NCBI GenBank assembly: GCA_023055355.1 | Contig: JALJCS010000002.1 | Location: 77,953,001-78,017,000, forward strand | Length of the DNA: 64,000 nt | Source: Agelaius tricolor | Taxonomy: Eukaryota > Chordata > Aves > Passeriformes > Icteridae | Direction: 5' to 3' | Part shown: positions 14,101 through 25,765 of the stretch, piece after piece | Layout: every line of letters begins with the position of its first letter | Position numbering within the stretch: the stretch's first letter is position 1 | Made by a program: the position numbers and the translations under genes | The notes under the pieces: model-generated | Told to the model about the DNA's origin: nothing | What the model saw: only the letters and a program-made list of their open reading frames with translations | Databases searched by the model: none

Positions 14101-14979
14101 TAAGTATTCCAAATTAGTGTGTTACTAAAACTACTTGCCATTCACGACTGTAACAAATAATGGTTAAAATGTTAATGTGATTCTTGAACTAATATTTGAA
14201 TAAGAAAATTTAGGTTTTGACTAAGATATTTGCATAAATACATACAAGAGCTTTTAAGGACAGAGTTCATTAATTCATCTAAGTGAAATACAGTATTTTG
14301 ATATATGAAGGTCAACTAAAAATTTAAACTAAATTAACATAAAAATACTCAGCTGACATTAGTCACAAAATTATCATCAGCTTATTTGAAAATGCATGTT
14401 TATCTACTCATCCAAACCAAAAAACTAAGCAAGAATGTTCTTCCCAGCGCATAACCCTGTGAGTTGGTCAGTGTTGTATGGGGACCCAACAAGTACTTGT
14501 ATATTTGCTTCTCACTAAACCCCTGAATTCAGACTACACGGTATTCCCTTTAGTTGTCTTTAACAGATTAGAAAAATCTCTAGAGTAGAGCAAGACCCCA
14601 GTTAGCCCCTAGTCTAGGTAGGTGCATAACAAAATATAGAACATGAGGACATGTGAAATATCATCACTCATAGAAGGAGAAAGGCACATGAGAATTCTGC
14701 TGAACCAGGGACCCTGGCACAGGGAGATTGTGCTGGAAGATGTCTGTTAGTTTTTCTTACTAGGAAAAGACTAAGGTGTAAGGACTAAAATGTGTTTGAA
14801 TATGTTTTCAATAGTTTACACTAAGCAATGTATCAGCATGATTTATTTAGAAAAATAAATCAAAGGATTGGATTATGGTTTTGATTTTTTGTTGGGCTTT
14901 TTTTTTACAAAACACATTCTTCTGTGCTATTTTAGTAGAGTATTTGAAAATATGAGTCAAACAAGCATTATTCAACACT
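11128..14979. other. AT-rich non-coding DNA
   Basis: Apart from the compound microsatellite at 11353-11435, I see nothing here that can be annotated. Open frames are short and overlap in several frames, and those over the microsatellite are simply translated TA and GATA repeats. A and T runs are common, for example around 12650 and 13692. Confidence 0.6.
11353..11435. repeat. Compound microsatellite (TA/CATA/TAGA)
   Basis: About 80 bp of simple sequence: TA and CATA steps, then about five TAGA units at 11376-11396, then two further TA tracts separated by TGTAAA. Repeats of this kind usually vary in length between individuals. Apparent open frames across it are repeat translations and not genes. 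Confidence 0.95.
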
Positions 14980-15118
14980 GAAGTTGATTATAAAAATTGT
15001 TGAAGAGGCATTTGGATTTGGCACTTGCAGATATGATTTAAGAGTGATAATTGTGGTGCTGGGTTGATTATCGAACTAGATGATTGTTAAAAACTTCCAG
15101 TTTTGATGATTCTATAGT
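14980..15118 (+). mobile_element. CR1 LINE, old 3'-end fragment
   Basis: A diverged terminal CR1 fragment in plus orientation. Recognisable parts are GATTTGGCACTTGCAGATAT, GTGATAATTGTGGTGCTGGG, TCGAACTAGATGATTGTTAA and a final TTTTGATGATTCTATAG. These correspond to the stretch just before, and including, the CR1 octamer tail (ATTCTATG type). It lacks coding sequence and has accumulated many substitutions. The upstream boundary is approximate. Confidence 0.75.
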
Positions 15119-15462
15119 TTTGTGAAGTGCAAAAACTTCATGCATTGAGAAATAAGTGAATAGCAGAACATGGACACCAAGAAAAAAAGCATCCAGTCCT
15201 GAGTTTGCAGTGACAATAAAGATATTCCCCATGCCATGAAGAAGTACAGAGCTGGGGAACATGACTAGGAAAGAACACAAAAAATGCTCATGCTTGGACA
15301 AAACAACCTTCAAACTACAGACTTGGATATGCCTTCCAAAGAGAGCAAGTGCTGTGGATCAAAGCATCAAACCCCTGGACTGTGTTGTTAGCATAAATTT
15401 AAGAAAAATCCAAATTTCTAGATAGGAAGGAGAAGTTTTATTGCTATAAATAAATTTTAAGC

Positions 15463-15480
15463 ATATATATATATATATAT
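15463..15480. repeat. TA dinucleotide tract
   Basis: Nine AT units in a row, a short simple repeat in AT-rich DNA. Confidence 0.9.
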
Positions 15481-16290
15481 CAAATGGCAAAATCCAGCCT
15501 TCTTTAGCTCCCAAAATGAAACACTTATACTTAGATAGCTGTGAGATTTATCAGACTGCATCTCTAAGAGACCACTTTTTCTTTCTCCGTGTTTCATTGC
15601 TGTTTTCATATTCTCTTGTTTTGTGTCCCTTAAAGACTAAATCCCCAAACCACCATGAACTTGTGAGATCATAAACTTAGATCTGTTCTGCCTTTTATGA
15701 ATTTCATTTATCGAAGTGACTTTATTCAGTTTCCAAGGTCATTTTGTGAGAACATCAGATAAATTATTAAGATGTTAGCTAGGTGCCCTCTGCTAGCCTT
15801 CATTCCTATTACAAACCAGCTACTCCATCAAATATTATTAATTCTGTTCACTGCCTAAGCCATTCCTCTAATATAACTTAGCTTATTAGTGTTAATTGGA
15901 GAATAAATAGCATATTTATTCTTTTACTGGACCAGACAAGACTACTACTGAGCAGTACACTATATATGGGTTATTTTCCTTCTTTTATCTTTTTGATTAT
16001 AAAACTTGTTCAAAGACACTTTTGAAATTGAAAACTGCAATATGAATGAGATTTTGATTAATTTCTTTAGAGGGCACAAATCTAGAAAATAACATCTGGG
16101 AAAAGCTTGTAAATGCAACAAGTATAAAAAAAATTCAAAAAACTTAATAAGGCTCTAAAGGCTCTAAAAAATATCTACAATAGAAGAGTAGTTGCATTAA
16201 AAAGACATGGCTTAGAACAAATTTCACAAATACAGAGTAAAATTATGGGTACTGATCAGATATAAAAAAACCCAACAAATTTATTCAGGA

Positions 16291-16334
16291 GACTATAATA
16301 GAGGGTATTAAGGACTATAATAGAGTGTATTAAG
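16291..16334. repeat. 22-bp tandem duplication
   Basis: Bases 16291-16312 and 16313-16334 are adjacent copies that differ at one position (G versus T). This is a small, fairly recent slippage or repair duplication. Confidence 0.9.
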
Positions 16335-18705
16335 GGTGGTATCACTGCTGTGAATAATTCCTCAGAATTTCCTATCACTAAGTAGTAAGAACCAAGTATA
16401 TGTAGAATCCCATTGCTTTTATTTGCATTTCCTAAACTATTCATGAAATATAGTAATGACAAAATAGACCCATAAACATAAAAATCTAACCTACCTGGGA
16501 CTTTTTCAAGCATTCATATCTCATGGGATCAGGAATTTAACAGTCCAAACAGGAAAGGAAAAACAAGAGGCTGAGAGAACTCATGCCTGGTAACAGCTCC
16601 AACAGCAGAAAAATTGAAGACTTGCCTCACAGAAAGGTTTTATAAAATTTTACAAGGATCAATTCTATACATTTCTATAGAAACATACTTTTACAAATGC
16701 TGACTGAGAAGCTTTGATTGTTTCTGGTCATTCCAAATGTTGTATTTATTGAAGACTATCTTCCAGAAGATTGATACTCCAGTCTTTCTAAACATCATCA
16801 TTTTCAAAATTGTATTTCAGTTCATATACCCCAAAATAACCAGCTATTTGCTGCAAATCTCAGCTTGGGTAGGCTATGGTCATTATAGAATATTGTCGTC
16901 ATTATTTCTCTGTCCACCAAGCTAATGATCAGATAAAATATCACATTAATTTTTATTTTTTTTTTAGAAAGGTCACATTTTTCTGACTTGGGTATGACAG
17001 CCAAAGGGAATACAAGACAAGAGAAAGAGCAGTGCAGTCATGTCTGTCAGTCATGTCTGACTACCTGTGTAATATATTAAACTGAGATTGGCCAACAGAT
17101 TTAAAACTTATCAGGAGAAACCAAAGGCACAGAATTCATTGCCTCATGCACTACTTTTTTCTTGAGAATTCAGCTGAAAATAAAATCATACATTTCAGTT
17201 ACAGTACAGTGTGATGGTTCCAAAAGGAAAAATAATATTTAGTCAGGAGATGTAATAATTTGATGCTTACTGGTATATTTTTCTTCTGATTTTAATAAAC
17301 TGAGTGGTTCCATACTGGTATGGCAACCCATCCTATTTAGAAATAAATGAAAAAGGCCATTTGTTCCAATTGTCTTGCCAAAGCATCATGATTTTCACTG
17401 CAGTACATTTTTTTTAAAACGCAGCGTTGTTGAGAAAAACAGATGCAGATACTTTGTCAAAATTATTTGAGCTTTTTGTATCCAGTGATAGGTTTTGTGA
17501 CACTAACTAATCTATAAAAGCTAATCTCCAGGAAACTCATTAGCGTTCTTATTTCACCATGTAGAACAGAAAAAAACATAATGGAGAGAAAAAGTTTCCC
17601 TTCCACACATTTAAGAAAGATTATCAAAGAGCATAATCTGAATGGAAAGAAATATTGCAAACAACCCTTTGAGGCCTTGCTCAGAGACCAGACACAATAC
17701 CAGGAAACAAATGTAAGTACCACATATTCTACACTGGATGTCTCAACATGACATGGCTGGGAAGCCTTGGAAAAGAGTGTTCACTTGTTGAGTGTTAACT
17801 CTTCACACAGGAATAAGAGATAAGTCTCATAATGAAGAGGTAACTAATAAAGTGTTCGTTCTCAATAAGAGTTAACTCTCCAATTTCTGAACCACTGAAT
17901 TGCTTTTTAATCAAACCAGAACCAGAAAAATTAGGAAAGCGACTCTTACAACTTAGATGGCTGTGTTGTTAAAGAGCAAGGGTTAACTACACCATTTGAG
18001 CAATAAGAATATACTCCAAAGAGGACCAAAATAGTGTCTTTGCACATAGGGAATTTTCAAAGCTGGAAGTATATTGAAAAATAAAATACCCTGTATGATA
18101 AAAACATAAAGACAGCCAAAATCTTCTTCCAACTTCACAGGAGCTGCAGGAGATTAAACACCAAATGAAATGCATTTAGGAATGTTGCCAGAACATATCT
18201 GAGAAACAAATCCAGTTCACCCTGCTTAGATATGGTCTTGAAATAAAGGCCCCTTGTCCACAATATACATACACAAATCTAACAACACACTGAAACATGG
18301 GGGAAAACACTACAACACAGATGAAAAAGTAAAATTCTCAAGCATAGAAGCAGTGTAATTTAATGAGAGAGGTTTTTTGGGGGTTTTTGGGGGGAGTTGT
18401 TTTTTCTGTAGAGTGGTAATTTCTTATCCAAACTAGAAGTCATTGTTATAATAAAAATATTTGAGGGACTACAGATTAAAGCAAATCTCTGCTATATAGA
18501 AGCCATATTATTCCTTTAATAAAGGTCATGATGGCCTAAAATGCTGTATTGTATTAGATGAAAAGAAAAAGGAAAAGTGGAAGAAATTGAAAATATATTC
18601 ATACACAGAATAAATTGCTATCTTTGATGGAGCTGAACTTGAGGTGTGTTGTATTTGCTTTCTTCCATTCAGATGCAGGATAAAAATGACCACCACAAGC
18701 ACCTC

Positions 18706-18728
18706 CTTCAATGCACTGTGCATTGAAG
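18706..18728. repeat. Perfect 23-bp palindrome
   Basis: CTTCAATGCAC at 18706-18716 and its reverse complement at 18718-18728 surround a single central T. The arms are not AT-only, which makes the match less likely to be chance than in surrounding sequence. No known binding site or RNA is recognised. Confidence 0.8.
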
Positions 18729-21700
18729 ACTGTTTTTCTCCCACCAAAATATTTCCTTTAAATCATCAGTACTTGTTCTTCATTGAGAATTTTTGATACA
18801 GTTTTTTAAATTATATTAAGAAATTTCCCCTCCATTTCATATCATTTTCTCAGAGAATCACACACCTACAGCTATTTCTGTCACTTCTTGTTGCCACCAG
18901 AAATTGAGTGTCAAACAGGTGCTGCTGGCATAATCAAATGTATAGACATATACAAAAAATGCAAGCGAGAATAGGGCTGTGTCTGCCATACTTCCAATTG
19001 GCTTATCATCCAACAGAGAAACAGAAACTAAAACATGCAGAGCTTTTCCTTTTTTCATCATCCATTTATTTCTATTTTTCTGTATGTCTTCACCAAACAA
19101 CTGCAAAATGTTTGTTTAATACTCAAAAGCCAAGTTTTGTATGGCTATGATAGTTTTTGTGGCTTCTGCTGGATTCCCTGAAGCCAGTCTCCCTTTCTTC
19201 AATAGCAGCACTCAAAAATGAGCACAATATCTCAGCTTAGAAGGGTGGGAAAATCACTCATAAGTAATTTTTCTACTTAGGCTTTCTGTTCTCTAGCATC
19301 TTTGAAAATCACAATTTGCTGACTCCTGCTTACTCTATAGTTCTCTGTATCTTTAACCACTTTCAGAAAAGCTGTTATTCATACCTGTCTCATTCTGTAA
19401 TTCCATAATAGTTTGTGAGAGCAATTCTTTCTGTCATCTTCCAGACAAGCAATTAAACACTGAATAAAACACCTATTAGCCAGAAAATTGTGCTCTAGTG
19501 GTTACAGGTAGAAGCATTAGGATAAGCTGCTAGAGGGTGACAGGTATTCCATGGGTAAAAAAATAATATTAACAAAACAAAGGTTTGCATGCTATTAATG
19601 AGTCAAATAAAGGGAAAAGGAGCACTATTTATATTTGCCTCTTGTTTCCCTGGAGGAAAGCAAACACAAAGTGCTGCAAACTGAGTCATCTGTGTTTGCT
19701 ACTGCTGTTGACAGTACAAGCCTGAAGACATGTGAACTGACCCAAAGAACAGAGAAAAAGTTTCTGAGAACTATGACTCCCATAATTTTTTCTTTTAAGC
19801 TGGATTTTTTTTCTAACAAGAATTCTGAAGCAAAACCAACCCACTCAGACTTTACCGGCTTCAGCTAGCTTGAAAATGAAAGGACACAGCTTCCTTTTTC
19901 TTGACCTTCCCAGATCCCTGAACTTTGGTGTTCCATTTATTGCTCCTGTATAGGAGGCAGGAAGCCCTCTATCTGGCTTCCTGCAGGGTATACCTCTATT
20001 ATCATTCCTGAGCAAATAGACTGAAAGTTGTTTTGATGGGGCCCCAGGGACAACAAAATCTCACTGGATTGGTGCACACCCAGGCAGGACAGAGCTCTGC
20101 TGGGAAAGTCATTTAGAAATATTGGCATTGGAATCAACCTCCATGAGTTGCCAGAAGCATGCTGATAGTAAAAAAATCAAAACAAGAAAAAAAGAATCAA
20201 ATATTTCATCCTATGCTTTTGAAAACACAAAGAAGAAAAATGCCTGAAATTGCTGACAAGATGAATAAATTAAAAGAGATCAAGATATTGGTGGATAAAT
20301 GGAAGTCAGGGATAGGGTGAAAATAGATGACCTCTTGAGAAAAGTTTTTTACAAAACCATAAAGATTACTTTCTGGAGCCTTGTTAGGGTTTTTGTGTTG
20401 GCCTTTTTTCTGAAAAACAAAACCACACATGGCAAGGGGCAAGTAGTCACTAAAAAGAGTTTAGTGATTACACAACAGTGCCATCATGTGTTCAAAGTTC
20501 ATGAATTTCAAATGACATTTGAGAATCAAAGTAAGACAAACTAACATCAAATCAAATCAAATCAATTAAAAACAATACCATGTTTTAAGTACATGGATGG
20601 TGTAATACGAAGCAATTTTGTGCAATCAAAAGTTATACATTTGATGATGGAAACAGTTCTGCTGGGTCAGTAATAAAACCCAATTTCTATTTAGCTCAAA
20701 AAGCTCATAGGAGACTGAGAATTGAAGATCTCTGTGCACAAAAACCTGATGAGCACAGCCTCTGGAGAGAAATCCCCTATGCATGCAACCTAGAAATAAC
20801 AGAAACCAACCAGCCAAGGAACAAACAATCCCTCCACACATAGTTGGTATTCTTCTCTTTGTAATTGTTCTCTTATGTTATTACTAGAGCTGAGAAATTT
20901 GGTAGGTGTTCTGATTCCAAGAATTCCTGAAGCCTGGAAAAAACCCCACATTGGGCTCTATTGCTGCTTTCCTTAAAGAGAATAATTTACAGCCAGACCT
21001 GTGGCCACAAAGAAAAGCACCCCCAATGCAACTGAGACTTCTCAATTCTACCAACTCTGGAAAAACTTTGCAGCAGTCTAAGATCTGTTAAGGAAAAGAG
21101 GATTCTCTTTAAATGAGTTTGAACATGAATAATAAAGCTAGCAGATAAACCTTAAGCTTTTATTTGGTTGGTTTTAGACTCTTCCAGGCATATTCAACCT
21201 TAGATCTTCCATAAGGTTTTTATAATTGATAAAGTTTGCTGTTTCACAAAAGCTGCCAGGGGAAATTGAAGATTTTCTCAGTAGGATATTGGGCAGCTGG
21301 ACTTTTTGGCACCTGAAAAAGCAAGAAAAGCAGCTTGCAATTGAGAGATAAGCATGCTAGTTGGAGTCTTCTGCTTAAACATTTGGATTAGAAATTGTAA
21401 GCAAGAGTGACATTTCTCTTGTCATTATGAAGTTCCAGAACAGCTACACAATACAGCAACAGACACCACTCACAGGTTTAATGTTTCAGAGTTGAGGTGG
21501 GTTTGGGTTTTTTCCAAATTCAAGAAGTCATTACTGGTCCAGTAATGGTGGTTCAGATTTTGTTTTCACTTCTTGATATTTTCAAAATTATAATTCTTGA
21601 TAAGTTGTTCTGGAACAGCAGCATTTAAAACTAAGGGAGTCCACTGCATGTACTAGGGAATACTTAAATCTTTAGGTTTCATTCAAACCTAACATATCCA

Positions 21701-21936
21701 ACCCAAAGTCTGCTGAATTCTCAGTTCCCTATATTTAGTGATACTCAAATGTAAAACTAGCAACTGTAAAAAAAAATTTGACATAAGGCATGGCAAGTAA
21801 CAAATTGACAAAATTTTCCCCACAACTTGTGATAAAAGACTGGAAACTTATTTACAAAGAAAGACACATACATGTTTTGTTCTGGAGTATATATAGTCTA
21901 GAAGTGTATATAAGTTTTATTTAATAGTTGCAGCAC

Positions 21937-21995
<59 letters not shown>
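21937..21995. repeat. (TAT)n microsatellite, about 20 units
   Basis: An uninterrupted 59-bp run of TAT/ATT trinucleotides. Long, pure repeats like this are usually polymorphic. It lies in non-coding sequence. Confidence 0.98.
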
Positions 21996-21997
<2 letters not shown>

Positions 21998-24900
21998 CTG
22001 AGCACACAGTGCCAATATATATTTTCTACAGGACTACAAAGATAAATTAATGAGCCTTCAGCATGATAGAAGTTTCATATTTTGTGGTGGATTTACTATG
22101 ACTTATATTAGATAAAAAAAGTAACAAGCAGCATAACTCAACTGGGTATAAGTTCTGATAAATTAATAAATTTAAACACTACTTCATACAATTTGTTCAG
22201 TTAAAGATAAACTATGTCAGAAAGTTTATCCATCAACAGATTTAACACATGCTTTGCTATGATGATGTTAGAGAAACAATATTAATGACAACTTGTAACT
22301 AGTTCAGTTATGAAGGGATCAAAAATTTCAAACACTAATCTTAATCTTCAAAAGAAAGTGAAATAAAACATAAGTCGATGTAAATTTTCTAAATTGTAAA
22401 GATTATTCAAAATTACTGCTCTGCCCACAGCTTCATGAGGTAAGGTGTCTTGTCCACCAGTATCTAACTTGCTAAAGTCAGAATCCTGACTAACAGTTCA
22501 AACATGGTGTCAGAGAAACAAAAAGGAAATAAATAAGCATTTGTACAAGTATCTCAGCAGAATTTCATGTTGTCTGTTGAGTTAAAAAAAAAAAGAAGTG
22601 GTGATGGTGAGGAAATAATAATTCTAGTTCTACTAAAAGCTGTCTGTTTTCCAATGATTTTCATCAAAATATTTCTGCTTCCCAGTGCAAAGAAGACAGG
22701 ACTTTTATATGTGGTATTGCACACATAGTTGCTTTGTGATGTGTTTGCTAGACAGATTAGGTGTTTCCAGAAGAGTAAGGGATCCACAGTATTTCAGAGA
22801 GCAAGAAACACTGCTTTGATAGTGCTAATCACCAGCAGCTGGATTTGGCTAGTCAAGTCAGTTGTCACTCCAATTTGTCCCACTACCCAAAGAGGAATAG
22901 TTATTATCATGGAATAAGGGAATGCAAAATCTTAATATTCGGGAGAAGAATGCTTTAAATTGGTGAACTTCATAAACTTTATAAACATTTTTCTTACTCT
23001 CTACCATATACTGAACCAACCAAATTGCATAAGGGTATTTTAGTAAGGAACCTGATTTATATTACAAGGCCAGATATATATGTCAATATACTGCTATGAT
23101 ATTTTGATTTTCATTTTCTGTTTAAACTGTGTTTTAGAATCAATCTATATGGCAACAATTTAATAGGCAAGGTTATCCATCATCTCAAACCACAGCTCCA
23201 GTACAATACTGTAATAGTATCAAGCCTGTATTATAATTTCACACAGTATGAATCATCTAGATTTGTATGATCCATGGTATCAATAATTATTACTCGCAAG
23301 AATGCAAAATGTAAGCTTTTACTTCAACAAATAAGAAAGAATTTTTAAGGGTAAAAGATCATGGCAAACCAAACTTGTGCTGTGGGAAAAAAGCTTTGAG
23401 TGAAACACATCCAATTAGTAGTGACAAGAAACAGACTTTGAACAAAAGATATCTAAGCAATCAAAGTAGATTACAAAATTAGCAAAGGACCACCTTTCAT
23501 CTCATTTCAGAAATTAGCATGTAATTGTCTATTTCCAGAACTTTTTTTCTCAGATAACACAAATGCCTTCATCCTATCCCTGCTCATGTTAGGCAGCATA
23601 TGCTCATCTCATGAGAATTGTACCTACCAAAGGCCTGGATTCTCACCTAAACTACAAAACTTAGTATGAGCAGCTAAGAATTAGTCTGCCTTTGACAGAG
23701 GAAAACCACAGAAAGATGTTTTCCTTCCAAATACTTTTTTTTGTTCATCAGGCTTTTGGTTTTGTGCATTGAGGGTTTACGTACTTTCATAAGGACTCGA
23801 ATTACAGCCCTGTAAGTGTGAATTCACTCTCAGTTATGTAAGATTTTTTCAGCAAAGCTGTTAGATAACTTTTGAAGAAGTGAAATTTGATCTAAAAGCT
23901 TTGCTGATGTGGAAAGGTTTTGCTAATACACCCTGTAGGAACAGCTGACTACTGCCTGGGCTGTGGGAATGACTGTGATTTTTGGATGGCACTCTTCAGA
24001 ATTACTCCATCCTGAACATTCTGGTGTCTCAAGCTATTAAACTGATCCAGAAAAACAGTTCAGAAATGTTTAAGATGTTTTTTACCTCTTCTCATATAGC
24101 AGATGACCTATGTCCCCCAGGTTTTCCACAAGTTATGATGTGATTGTTTGCTGGCTTATTTTGGGGTTTTTTTCCAGGGGGTAAGGGCTAGAGGTTAATA
24201 TCGTTTGGGACCTTTTTTTTTTTTTTTTTTTTGAGAAGAAGCTAAGTTTTTTAACATTTGGAAAACTAGATATTAATAGCTAAGGGACTATACACACAGA
24301 TTCACGCATGTAAATTCTTAGGTATATAATCGTGCTGGCAGAAAGTTTTAGTCAAAAATAAAAATCCTCTAGAAAATCGCATCCATTTAAAAAAAAAAAA
24401 AAAGGATAAAAATATCAGTATTGATGTATTGAAGAGCCGTTCTGAACATTGGAGTGCATAAGACAGGATTTTTACAGGAAATTGAGCACCTGACAGTGAC
24501 TGGAAAAAGCTTCATAGGAGAAACAAACACAGATTAACTCTAAAGAAGACAGAAGAATGAAGAAGTTATTAACCACTGAAAAGACTTTCATTACTTCTTT
24601 TTCCTTAGATTACTTAGAAACTTACTGAATTTATTGGGCCACTGGCAAGGTTAAAGACTATACTTTTTTTTTCCTAGACATGTTAATGATTCCACTGTTA
24701 CAACATTTTCGCTTCAGTATCACCAACTGTGGCAACCACAATAAATTCCTAATAACGATCTTTATGTTTAACCATAATCAGATATTTAATATATTTTACA
24801 AGTAAAGGTCAAAGAGCCCACTTGGTACTTTTTTATCATGATTTGAAAGGTGATAAGACATCACTTCAGAAAAAAAATATTGAAAAAACATTTTCAAACA

Positions 24901-25234
24901 CAGTTCTATAAAAGGTTTTGAAATAGACAATTTTTATAAGGCCTTCAGAAAAATTAATTCCCATATTAGTTCTGGAAATGTCTGCACTATTCCCAAAACG
25001 ATTGTTACTAAAATAGGATGCTAAGGAAAGTAATGTAATTTAATAGAGCCATGGAAATAAAAGACATGAATTTCAATAATTATCACATAACACCAATAAA
25101 CTCAACCCATCTTTAAACACAATAGGGTCCAAGAGAAACAAAAAATAATCTTATAATTTATACTGCTCTAGGTGAGGAAATACCTTTTCACAAGAACACC
25201 AAAATTATTATATAGGCCATGCAAAGGAGGTTGG
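21996..25234. other. AT-rich non-coding DNA with homopolymers
   Basis: No gene is recognised. A 20-base T run lies at 24213-24232 and a 15-base A run at 24389-24403. The two flank about 155 bp but do not have matching neighbours, so they do not suggest a retrocopied gene. Confidence 0.6.
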
Positions 25235-25765
25235 CCTCAATATTTGGAGAAATGAGCTGACAAGAACATCATGAAGTTCAACGAAGTGCACAGTCCTGTT
25301 CCTGGGGAGGAACAGCTCCAAGCACCAACATGTGCTCAGGGCAATCCAGCTGGAAAGCAGCTTGGCAGAACAGGGCCTGGGGCCCTGGTGTGCACCAAGC
25401 TGAACATGAGCCAGCAACCTGCCCTTGCACCAGAGAAGGTGAGTGATGCCCAGAACTGCTTTAGACAAAGAAAGTGATCCTGCCTATAGAAAGTGATCCT
25501 GCCCCTCTGCTCAGCACTGGTGAAGCCACACCTGGAGTACTGTGCTCACATCTGGGCTTTCCAATATGAGAGAGACATGGAGATAGATACAGGAGGGAGT
25601 ATTACAAAGGGCAACAGAGGTGATTAATGATCTGGAACATCTGTCCTGTAAGAAAAGGCTGAGAGAACTGAGCCTCTTTAGCCTGGAGAGGAGAAGGGTC
25701 TCGTCAATGATTACAAATATTTAGGGGTGGACTACAGAGACAGGCTCTACTGAGTGCTATTTTCA
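25235..25765 (+). mobile_element. CR1 LINE fragment, C-terminal ORF2 region, decayed
   Basis: A plus-strand CR1 piece. It begins with TGGAGAAATGAGCTGACAAG and CATGAAGTTCAACGAAGTGC, the DNA for the conserved 'MKFN' stretch after the reverse-transcriptase core. It continues through CTGAACATGAGCCAGCA and CTGGTGAAGCCACACCTGG (the 'LVRPHLEY' region) to TTTAGCCTGGAGAGGAGAAG (the 'FSLEKR' region). The longest remaining frame is only 68 codons (25271-25477), so the reading frame is broken. A 16-bp repeat with 19-bp spacing lies at 25469-25503. The CR1 3' untranslated region and octamer tail are not recognisable downstream, so the piece seems truncated or eroded at both ends. Confidence 0.85.
25469..25503. 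repeat. 16-bp near-tandem duplication inside CR1
   Basis: AGAAAGTGATCCTGCC occurs at 25469-25484 and again at 25488-25503, separated by TAT. It is a local duplication that further disrupts the CR1 copy. Confidence 0.9.

Larger units (their letters stand above)
15119..21936. other. AT-rich non-coding DNA
   Basis: No gene is recognised. The stretch holds a short TA tract (15463-15480), a 22-bp tandem duplication (16291-16334), a G/T-rich patch near 18370-18395 and a perfect 23-bp palindrome (18706-18728). Open frames are short and appear on both strands at the same places, which is typical of chance. Confidence 0.6.

Noticed and set aside
18366..18400. G-run/T-run patch as a possible G-quadruplex
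   Set aside because: Only two long G runs plus short ones. Four separated G-triplets are not present in a usual spacing.
24213..24403. T20 and A15 runs about 155 bp apart, as ends of a SINE or retrocopy
   Set aside because: The sequence between has no RNA polymerase III boxes or known SINE body, and no target duplication was seen.
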